Positions 11,501-23,500 of a stretch of DNA of 64,000 nucleotides are shown here, piece by piece; the stretch's first letter is position 1, and each line of letters begins with the position of its first letter. Below the pieces are notes generated by a model. That model had not been told where the DNA came from. It was given only the letters and a program-made list of their open reading frames with translations, and made no database searches. This DNA comes from Liopterus haemorrhoidalis (taxonomy: Eukaryota; Arthropoda; Insecta; Coleoptera; Dytiscidae): the NCBI GenBank assembly GCA_963971575.1, contig OZ020611.1:26023279-26087278 (forward strand). The letters run 5' to 3'. The translations under genes and the position numbers were made by a program.

Positions 11501-14500
11501 CAAAATATTTACAAGCGTAATTTTAATGTTGGTACTATTGTTAAAAGTGTCTACTGCGCATGCACCGAGTTCCAAGTTGGATGTGTTTTCAAGAAAAGTT
11601 GGATCAAATCTAGTTATGAATAAAGTTGACCTTGACTACATACAGTGTTCTACACTGTACAATTTCACTGATTTATTTCTAGTACAAGTTCTAGTCAAAG
11701 AAATAAGTATGAAAATTTGATGAGAATTGTATAATGTAGAACACGCTTTATATATGTTGGCGGTCGGTAAAAATATCTAGATACAGATACAGATACCTAA
11801 GAAAAATTGTATCTAGATGCAGATACAGATACAGAATGGTAAAAAATATCTAGATACAGACTCATGCCAAAAATGTTTGTATCCAGATAGACAGCTATAT
11901 TCTTTTGAAAAAACACTGAAAAATGAAAATACCATATTACTTACCAAACCAAGAGTGTATGTTAATCAGTATTATACAGATTATACAAAAATGACAGTGA
12001 CGTCACAAAAAGCCCACTAAATTCAAGATAAAACACTATTCTACGGGATAAATTTATACTAAATAACGTATGTATTATGCTAGCCATATGTGCTAACGTA
12101 TGAGCTGCGTATCTATAAGACTAATGTTAGTCTTATAGATACGAAGCTGTGTTCTTGTTAAGAGGATGCTCATTTCAATCAATTTTTAGCCATAATTGAA
12201 GTAGAATTCGTGTAATGTCACGATCATTTTTGATCACTAATAAAAAATTACTGATTTTACATATATACATTTCACAAAAACGAACTATACTCTATCTCAG
12301 AAAGCCTGATAGTAATAAATCATTTTGTCAGGCAGTTACCAGTGGCATGCACATTTGAAACACGTTTAAATTGGTTTTGTGTATTTCTATATTACTATTT
12401 ATCATTTTATTAAACGCACGCCTGTGGCCATATTTATTATATCATTAAACACACCCCTGTGACCATATATTTCCTCAAAATTTTAGGGTCTAATTTTTAT
12501 GATCTATTGTATTTAACCCTAGTTCGTATTCCCATATAATATGTGCGGCACACTCGGTTGTTTTTAACAATATTTCGTTTCGAACTATTCATATTTTGTC
12601 GCTTTTGTTTTGCCGCTTCTGTGTGAAAAAACAATAACTTTTTACAAATAATAAATTTTCTTACTATCAGCCTTTCAGAGATAGAGTATAATTTATATAT
12701 TAAAATAGATAGTATAGATTAGTATAAATGTAATATTCCTGAATTATAACATGTAAATTTATATTTTGCAGGACATGAGGTGGTGTAACATTTTGTTGCT
12801 GACCGCAATTTTCTGTGTTTCGTTGACAGGTATGTAAAGCGTGAATGCAATACTTTGAATACTATTTTGAATTATATTGAGCTTCATTCCTATTCATATA
12901 AACTACACGTATATTCAGGCCAGTATATGATTCAATCAGCAGTTCTATTTAGCTGTGTTTACTTCAACGCCTGTACTTAATTTAAAATATAAAATTTACT
13001 CTCTAGTGGATAAAATGAGCAGGATAATCAATAAATAAGATTCTCAACTTTTGATCAAGTCTATATCTATACATGGACATAATTTCTGTCGGTTGACATA
13101 CTGGTCTCTAATCCCTGATCATGATTTGGTGCGAATGAAACTTCCTGACAGGCGTTGTTGCCTGACTATTTATACTAAAATGTTTGGTAAGTGTGAATTT
13201 TAACACATTTCAGTGTTTTGTAGGTATTTAATAAGTGTAAGAAGTCAACAAAATACTGGAAGTCACATGGCCGGTATTATAAAGCAAAATAGTTTGCTAC
13301 TAAATTTTAGTTAAGAGTTAAACTAATTTAACCCATAGATTACGGTATTATAAAAGTTGGTTTAAAAAAGTTCCCAACTAAATCTGCAAACTAAAATAGT
13401 TGACAGATTTTCTGGGTACTAAATTATAGTAGGCAACTATATTTGTATTACATTTAAATAGTAAGCATTTTGTTTACATTGAAATAACTGGTTTTTACTC
13501 TTTATACTAAAATATATATTTGATAATTAATAACTGCAAAGTGAGTAATAATATTGTACATAAAAAAATGCATATGAATAGATTTATATATATACAGGGT
13601 GTTTGTTTGAAACGGGGCACCCCGAAAATCTCCTTTATTTGTAAAGAAATCTTCAGAACAAAAGTTAAACTAGACAAAATGGCCCATCTAAAAGTTACTA
13701 TAAGAATTCTGAGGCACTTCCGGTTTCACCGTAAATGATGTGAACTTTTGATCTAGCATAGGGAATTGATAATTGTATGCTTTTTTCCTAAAAGTACATT
13801 AAATTAGCTTTACAATGACACCAAAAAATTATATTTTTATGTTAACCATTTCAAAATGGCGACCATTACAAAATAATAATCAACATAAGTTTTACAAAGT
13901 TGAACGTAGCAAGCTTTGAAAACAATAAAAAGGGCGATGGAAGAGTTTTTATTAAGAATGAGAAAATGTGTGGACAATAATGGTGGTTTGATCGAACATT
14001 TGTATTTTTTTTTTTTAGTAAAAAAATTGTAAAAGTAAAAGTAAAAAGTCAAATAGTTTATTTTAGAGACATTTTGTTTCTTTTTTTATTGTTTTCAAAG
14101 CTTGCTACGTTCAACTTTGCAAAACTTATGTTGATTATTATTTTGTAAATAAATGGTCGCCATTTTGAAACGGTTAACATAAAAATATGTCTTTTTGGTG
14201 TCATTGTAAAGCTAATTTATTGTACTTTTAGGAAAAAAATATAAAATTATCGATTCCCTATGCTAGATCAAAAGTTGACATCATTTCCGGTGAAACCGGA
14301 AGTGCCTCAGAATTCATATAGTAACCTTTAGATGGGCCTTTTTGTCTAGTTTAACTTTTATTCTGAAGATTTTTTATATCTTTACAAATAAAGGAGATTT
14401 TCGGGGTGCCAAAAAATACAAAAAATCTTCAGAACAAAAGTTAAACTAGACAAAAAGGCCCATCTAAAGGTTACTATAAGAATTCTGAGGCGCTTCCGGT

Positions 14501-17500
14501 TTCACCGGAAATGATGTCAACTTTTGATCTAGCATAGGGAATCGATAATTTTATATTTTTTTCCTAAAAGTACAATAAATTAGCTTTACAATGACACCAA
14601 AAAGACATACTTTTATGTTAACCGTTTCAAAATGGCGACCATTTATTTACAAAATAATAATCAACATAAGTTTTACAAAGTTGAACGTAGCAAGCTTTGC
14701 AAACAATAAAAAAAGAAACAAAATATCTCTAATATAAACTATTTGACTATTTAGAAAAAAAAACTATTACTTTTAACAATTATTTTACAAAAAAAAAAAA
14801 AATTACTTTGTAAAAAAAACTATATGTATGTATTTAAATGTACATGTACACATACAAAAATATTTACATAAAAAAAATAGTTTTCAAAGCTTTCTACGTT
14901 CAACTTTGTAAAACTTATGTTGATTATTATTTTGTAAATAAATGGTCGCCATTTTGAAATGGTTAACATAAAAATATGACTTTTTGGTGTCATTGTAAAG
15001 CTAATTTAATGTACTTTTAGGAAAAAAATATAAAATTATCGATTCCCTATGCTTGATCAAAAATTGACATCATTTCCGATGAAACCGGAAGTTCCAAAGA
15101 ATTCTTATAGTAACCTTTAGATGGGCCTTTTTGTCTAGTTTAACTTTTGTTCTGAAGATTTTTTGTATCTTTACAAATAAAGGAGATTTTCGGGGTACCC
15201 CGTTTCAAACAAACACCCTGTATATTCATGACCCCCCATAAAAATAAAATTTGATCCTGAGTTGTCCATAAGAAAGAAAATTGGTTCCGAGCAACCCAAA
15301 AGAAAACACTTTGGTGTCGAACCCTCAATAAGAAACAAAATGGTTGTGGTGCACAACTAATAAAATTGTCTTAATACGAATCGAGACACCTAAATCGTAT
15401 ATTAGCATTAAACTTAAATTTTTATGATTATGTTTGCAATATTTTGCCCCCCAACCCCATCTGAAAAAAAGCAAAACAAAACAAGCAAAAATATAAAAAC
15501 AACAATAATAAAAATGCAGTAAAACAGAAAAAATGGCAATAGAATACAAACACAAAAAATGGCAATAAAACACAAAATATTGCAATAAAACAGCAATAGC
15601 AGCAATCAGCAACATCTGCAATACATACAAAATAAGCAATACAAGTGAAGCATACATATAAATGGGGCAATGCATATAAATGGGGGCAAAACATACAGAA
15701 ATGTGAAAAATACACATAAAATTGGGGATAGAATACAAACACAAAAAATGGCATTAAAACACAAAAAATTGCAATAAAACAGCAATAGCAGCAATCAGCA
15801 ACATCTGCAATACATACAACATAAGCAATACAACTGAAGCATACATATAAATGGGGCAATGCATATAAATGGGGGCAAAACATACAGAAATGTGAGAAAT
15901 ACACATAAAATTGGGGACAATACACACAAAATTGGGGGCAATACACACAAAATTGGGGACAATGCATACAAAACGGGGGCAATGCATACAAAACGGGGGC
16001 AATGCATACAAGGCGGGGGCAATGCATACAAGGCGGGGGCAATGCATACAAGACGGGGGCAATGCATACAAGGCGGGGGCAATGCATACAAGGCGGGGGC
16101 AATGCATACAAGGCGGGGGCAATGAATACAAGGCGGGGGCAATGCATACAAGGCGGGGGCAATGCATACAAGGCGAGGGCAATGCATACAAGGCGGGGGC
16201 AATGCATACAAGGCGAGGGCAATACACACAAAATTGGGGGCAATACACATAAAATTGGGGGCAATACACACAAAATTGGGGGCAATACACACAAAATTGG
16301 GGGCAGTACATACAAAATAAGCATATTAAACATGAAAACGAATACCTGAAAACCTGGAGAATACTGGTATACGAAGTGTAATCTGAAACAGACAACATGA
16401 AAGAAAACAACAAGAAAACGTGAAAACATTTTTATAAAACGAAACCTAAAACCGTAAGTATACTAACTCTGGGCGATTTGTAGATAACAGGCATTTGAAA
16501 CCTAAAACCGTAAGTATACTAACACTGGGTCTCGCCGTCAAGACATCTAGCAGCCGATAAGCACAGGCTCAGCCATCACTGCAAATTAGCACCCCAAGTT
16601 CTGAAACACTTAGATTAGTCTTATATCTAAAGGAGGGTGCCACTCAGGTGGCAAGATGTTTAGAGGAAAAATCTCACTTTAGGTCAAAGGGAGAGCTCAG
16701 TTTTATTGCTAAAGCGTTAAGAGACGATCTTAACGCCTGGAGGAGAGCTCTGTTTTTAAATTGAGGAGTTAATAAGAAAACAATCTCTTAAACCTCACTG
16801 GGGACTAAAATCACTTAAGATTATTAATTTACTACCTTTTTACCATTGAAATAACCAAATTCTAGACCTTCACTGTTGGGGGATAACCAAATTCTGGACC
16901 TTCACTGTTGAGGGATAACCAAATTCTGGACCTTCACTGTTGGGGGATAACCAAATTCTGGACCTTCACTCTTGGGGAATAACCAAATTCTGGACCTTCA
17001 CTGTTGGGGGATAACCAAATTCTGGACCTTCACTGTTGGGGGATAACCAAATTCTGGACCTTCACTGTTGGGGGATAACCAAATTCTGAACCTTCTCTGG
17101 GGAAGAATTACCAACTTCTGAAACTTACTTCAGTTTTCTGTATTTAAAACAAAATTATATGCTAATTTAATTTAAAATTATTAGAAACTTCATTTCAACA
17201 ATCTCTGCTTTCTTCTTAAGGCCTCTTAGTGCATTTCGAACCGATTCAAAGTTAAAAAAGCAGATTTTTATAAATCTAATCTTCAAATTTTGAAAACTTA
17301 TTTAAAATTATCTGTATTTAAACCAAAATTATATGCTAATTTATTTTAAATTATCAGAAACTTCTTTTCAGCAAATTATTTCTTCTTAAGGCCTCTTGCT
17401 GCATATCAAGTATAATCAAAATAAAAACACAGATTTTTATAAATCTAATCTTAAAATTTTGAAAACTAATTTCAAATTTTCTGTATTTAAACCAAAACTA

Positions 17501-20500
17501 TATGCTAATTTATTTTAAATTATCAGAAACTTCTTTCCAGCATTCTTTCTTCTTAAGGCCTTTTACTGCATATCGAGTAGAATCAAAATAAAAAAAGCAG
17601 ATTTTTATATATCTAATCTTAAAATTTTCGGTATTTAAACCAAAATTATATGCAAATTTATTTTAAATTATCAAAAACTTCTTTTCAGCAAATTCTTTCT
17701 TCTTAAGGCCTCTTGCTGCATATCGAGTAGAATCAAAATAAAAAAGCAGATTTTTAAATAGATTTTTTTATAAAAAATTTTAAAACTTATTTAATATTTG
17801 CTATATTTAAAATAAAATAATAGGTTTTCATCGAGTACATGTATAAGTTTCTAGACCTCTGATACTATATTAAAGTCACATGGTTTACATGACGTTTCTA
17901 CCGTTTTTATTTCTGAATACACTCAAAACACAAACTTTTCTAAAATTTCTTATATTTAAATTGGTGACGAATAGGGTATACTAGGTTCTCAATTTCTAGA
18001 CCTCCGGCACTATAAAGTCACATGGGTAACGTGACGTTTCGATCATATAAAACTAATTTTATTAAAAGTATCTATATTATTTAAAATAATGATGGGTTCT
18101 TATCACCTAAGTGGCGAACAGGGCATAGTAAACCGGCACTATAAAGTCACAAGGTTAGTCACTTCCAATTATTTAAAAAAAAATAATTATATAATCGGTT
18201 TCTATAATGAATAGGGCAAAATAGGTTCTCAATTTCTAGACCACCGGTACTTTAATAAAGTTACATGGGTAGCGTGACGATTGCTGTATGAAAAAGTATT
18301 TAAAATTAATCGAGATCGACTCGAATCTCATGATTGTATATCGAAAAATTAAATGAATATCATGGGACTGAAAATTTGTATGAACTAAAATAATATTAAT
18401 AATAATAAATAAGAGCTATTACCGCATATACTAACAGCCATTATAATACTTCTAATGGCAATAAAAAAAAATAAATAAAAAAAAACTCTAAAATACGTTT
18501 TAAAAATGGTTAAAACTAATTTTAATTTACGTCGGCTTTACGGTTAGCCAGTTAGTGCTATATGAAAGGATATAACATTGAAATGTCCTCTTTTTGAAAG
18601 AGGACACCAAAAAATCCCCCAAAGGATTATAGTCTTACACACAAAATCACAATAAACAAATAAAGGTATTTATTATTAATTAATTTAAAAAACATCTTTC
18701 TGGTCGGAATATGTTTGACTTAACCTAAAATTTTCCATTCATTTCAAGCGCTAAATAGCCTCATCCAGAAGTACCTAAAAGCAACACCTATCCCTAGGTT
18801 CACCAACCAATTTGGTTAGGCTCCCCTTGGGGGTCCCAGGATTACCAAAAAGTCAACCGGGATCACCGGCAAAATATATTCATATTGGCGAAATTATCAA
18901 AAAAGGATAATTTATGTTGTTTAACGTCATCCAGCCTCTTCCATACCAAAGGATATGGCCTTGTCAGCCTTCGGTCAGACGGAAGGGCGCCGGGAACCGA
19001 GGGCGCAAATAATTTTGTACATAGGGAATAAAAAAAAGTAATTAAATTTCAACCAATTTTCTACAATCATCAACTTAAAAATAAAACGCTTGACCTACGG
19101 ATGAATTTCCAATGAGTCCATCCAAGTCAAACGTTGGAAACACTCCACCACATGCTTCAAGGATCTTAAGAAAACCTCCCCTGTATCCTAAAAATACAGG
19201 ATCAACGATAATCCTCCCCTTGGAAAATTCATACAGTCCATCCTGCCTTAGTGAGAGGCCAAACGTTTCCCAGCTATGGAGAACGGACTTCCCAAACACT
19301 CTGAAGAGAGACGTAGGGTACCCTAGGTCCAGCCAGTAACTTCTGGAGAGTACACCAGTGGACCCATGACCCTGAGACCCAAATACAAAGAAATATTTAA
19401 TGTTCGCAAGATGACTTATATTTTTTTGAGCAAAATTTTGATAAAATTTATAAAGGTCAACCAGCGTTAGGCTACTATCGCCAGGTATAAATTCAAATTG
19501 ACAAACATTTTACAATTACATATTCTCTGAGCAGAAAAATTTAAATTAAATTAATTAATTTTATTTTTAACGTTATTTTCCAACTTTGAGAACAATATAG
19601 GATTGTTCTGAAGTATTGTCCGGGGTTTGAGCTCTGTTTTGTGCTGTGTAAGCAAATGTGTAACCACGTACTACAATTTGTAAATGATAAAAATATTAAT
19701 AGAACCAAAAAATGATTTGAAATCCACGAGTTGACAATTTTGGCATTTTTCCAAAACGCGCCATTTCGGATTTGATCCAAATTTGAACCCAATGGACTAC
19801 AAATACAGCAGAACTAAATGGAGCCGATTTTGGACTCTAAACTTACATGGGACAGCTCAGTAAAAAAAATTGAACTCAATATTGAAAAATAAATTTGGAA
19901 AAATTGGATGTTTATTTTATTTAAAAAAATTGCCATTTGAAGTATTTTTAGTAATAATTTATCAATGCCTAAGTGGCGTATTGATTATAAAATATTTCTT
20001 TTATTCTAGACCTCCGGTACTATGTCGAAATCACGTGAAATTGACATTTTGTCCGTTTAAATGTTTTAAATTTATTTTTGTAAGTTTTGCTAACGCTGAG
20101 TCAGCCCCTTGGTTGATTGCAGAGTATCAAATTTGGAATACGAAAACTCCGTGGTGTCCGGGTTTTGAACCCGTCTCCCAGGGTTTCATACGTTAAGTTT
20201 TTTACCACAGCTCGTAATTTTTAATACTAAAAATTATTTTAAAAAAAATTAACATTGTTAAGAAAATTTTAAAAAGGTTGGAATAATATTATTAAAATTA
20301 TTTTTAAAAGAACATTATTTTTGGAAACTAGTTTTGAAAAAAAAAAATAGGAAAAAAATTTGAACTATTTTTGAAAATTATTTTTTGTAATTATTGTTAA
20401 TAAATAAATTTTGAAAAATTTAATTTACAAATAGAAACTGACCGGTCATTTTAAGTATTACTACTTGGCAGAGTCGATCCAATTGCCGACCTGCACAGTA

Positions 20501-23500
20501 ACGGAAAATTAAATTTCGTGACATCGGGATTTGGACCCGAGTCCCTGTGCCCCAGATTAGGGAGCATTCAAGTTCTTCAATATATATATAACAATTGAAG
20601 AAACATTTGAAAAAAATAAACTAATTGGAAATATATTGGAAAAATCTATTTTTGATAACTTATTTTTTGAAAACCTATTTTTTGAAACTTATTTTTAAAA
20701 ACCAAATTTTGGAAGACTAATTTTAAAATATATAATTTAAAACTATCCCTATTTAAGTCATTTTTAGGTATCCCCCACAGCTGAGTCAACCCCTGAAAGG
20801 ATTACACAGTATCGGAAAATGAACGCTGAGTAGTCCGGGAATTGAACCCGAGTCCCTCTGCTTCATAGGTAATCAACTCGCATTAGAGATTTTTGAAATT
20901 ATTTGAAAAAAAAATAAATACATAATTTAGTAAATCTAATTTGGTTGAAAAACTAATTTGGTAAAAAATAAATATATTTTTGAAAATAAATTTTTGAGAA
21001 CATAGTAAACTACATATTTTAGAAAATGTATTTTGAGAACCGATTTTTGAAATCGATTTTTGAGAACCGATTTTTGAGAACGTATTTTTGTTCACCGATG
21101 TTTGAGAACCTATTTTTGTTCACCGATTTTTGAGAACCTATTTTTGTTCACCGATTTTTGAGAATCTGTTTTTGAGATCCGATTTTTGAGAACCTACTTT
21201 GGAAAATCTATTTTAGAAAACATATTTAATTTTTTTTTTTTTGAAAACTAAGTAAACTACATATTAATGAAAACCAATTTTTGAGAATCTATTTCCGAGA
21301 ACTTACTTTGGAAAATTTAGTTTAGAAAACCTATTTCTAAAAACATTTTTTTGAAAACATATTTTAGAAAAATAGGTAGTTTAAAAAAATCAAATTTGAA
21401 AAAAATCTAGTTTTTGACTATTATTTATGACATTATTTTTAAAAAAATCTGTATTGAAAACTATTTTTGAGAACCTATTTTCGAGAACCTAGTTTTGAAA
21501 TAAGAATTTTGGAGGAAAGAATTTTTTTTTGAAAACTAATGTAAAAATAATTTAAAAAGTTAATTTTGAAAACTCTTTTTGTGAAAATGAATTATGAAAA
21601 AAATATTTTGAAAATTTATTTTAGAGTATTTTCGAAAAAAGTAATTTTGAATTTAGTATTTTTGAAAGCCTATTAGGGAGCATATTTTTAAAAAGATAAT
21701 TTTTAAATAAACTATTCTGAAAAGCTGTTGTTGAAAACTTCTTTTTAAAATCTACTTTTAATACAACTTTACCTGAAATCTAATTTTGAAAAAAAGAATT
21801 ACCTACTAGTCAAAAAAATATATTTAAACTATTTTGAAAAAATACGTAAATAACGTTTTTAAAACCAAGATTGAAGAAAAACTATTTTTTTTTTTTTGTT
21901 TGTTTGTTGGCTTTAGCAACTTAAGCTAACTAGCCAAAAAAACTATTTTTAAAATCAAAAAGTAAACGATTTAAAAAACCTGCTTTTTAATTATTTTCTC
22001 CTGAAATCAACTCCTGAAGTATCCTACTAAAAATCCTAAACAAAAAACAGAATTAGCACAAAATAAATCATAACTTAAAACTAATTTTCAAATAACTTAA
22101 AAATTAAAACTTTCAAGCACCTGTTGAACAGGATTTAAATTTTACCAACACAAACCAATTTATTTACTAGAAGTTGCATTTTGCAAAATCCAATAAAGAA
22201 AACTGGTTCTCAACATGTCGGATGTAAAGCACCTACAGACATGTCCCATTATCGGACCAAAAGCAGCCCAATAATATGAACAAATCTTGTAGGATTTATA
22301 AGGTTGGTAACACTACATCTGGTCATGAGTAAAAAATTCGTTCACTCGAAAAAAATACCCACTTCCAGAGAGCATTACCGAGTATTAGCACCCACATGAA
22401 ATTCGACCAATATGTAAAATAACATGTGGCTGTAATACCCAAGAAAAATTGTTTTAATTTAAAAATCTGGAAGTCTTGATTTGTTGGAAACTGCTTCTGT
22501 TGAATCTCGAGAAGACGCAACCATACCTAATTGCCTCTCCTGCGAGTGTTAGTAGGTCGAGCTGAAAGAGGAGGTGATCTTTCCTAACGGCGAACGTAAT
22601 TCTTTCCGGGGAAGGCGCAAGGAAAAAGCGAGTTACCCCCCACCCACCAAAAACCCAAACGTGGAAAGAAATAACGTTCAACCGTATTGTATTCACACAA
22701 CAGAGCTGGTTCCTCCACGTCTATAGAAGAGTCCGTGGAGGGCTCCATTGTAAGCCATCGCCGCCCGATCCGATGCACATGGAAAGGGCTTGGGCTCCAC
22801 CGGAGGAATCGCGAGGGCAACGAACAACCTAGAGGAAAGAGGATGCTTGCCCAGAACAAAAACCTGTGCCCGCATTAAAGGGAAACCGAGTTTGCACAAG
22901 TATCAAGGTAACCTGAAATGTTTACTTCTGACCTCAGGAATTTTAAACTAATATTAAAACAACAAAAAATGGCGTGAGTGTTTAAAACAACTCACTAAAA
23001 GAAAAATAGTGAAGTTTATTGGAACTTCAAGGGTTAAATTTTTTGAAGGCTCGTTCCTTCACTCGGTTGATCAGTTTATCTATCGAAAGATTCTTTACCA
23101 ACCGACTTCCAAAAGTTGTCGACTTTTACTGAATTTAATGTTTTACGAGCGCTACCCATCCGTTGGGTAGTTGGCCCCGTGATCAGGCGGTGTCAAACAT
23201 CCCTTACCCTTGGCTATGCCTTGGGGGGAAACATCAGATCGTCCCGACCAGTAAAAAGACTCTACCAAATGAACAAAACTCATTCGTGACATCTTCGGTC
23301 ACCTTCAGTCAACTAGTATCTCTCGTCTCCCTCGGCTAGGCCGTTAAGGTAGGGAAAAACTCGGAAGAGACTTGGTTAACCAGCACCTACAATCCCTGAG
23401 ACAGAAATAAACCATGTGTATCATGAAAAGCGCAGTGTATTTAGTGTTGTGTGTGTTTTGGTGAGATTTAACTACCAACTGAATAACCAAAAAGTTACCA

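Noticed and set aside
13520..13738. Frame reading QGVCLKRGTPKISFICK, also seen on the minus strand at 15140-15328
   Set aside because: It is the foldback element's terminal repeat in translation, present at both ends in opposite orientation.
15428..16429. 333-codon minus-strand frame rich in Cys-Met-His-Cys-Pro and Leu-Val-Cys-Ile-Ala
   Set aside because: It is the translation of the 20-bp minisatellite, open because the unit lacks stops. The same peptide cycle appears in the other frames.
16851..17106. Regular 32-bp direct repeats that could suggest a CRISPR array
   Set aside because: Units abut with no unique spacers, there are no cas genes, and the setting is a eukaryotic intron.
22584..22899. 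Overlapping 60-90 codon frames on both strands
   Set aside because: They come from a locally GC-richer block; no motif, no splice support, and competing frames on both strands.
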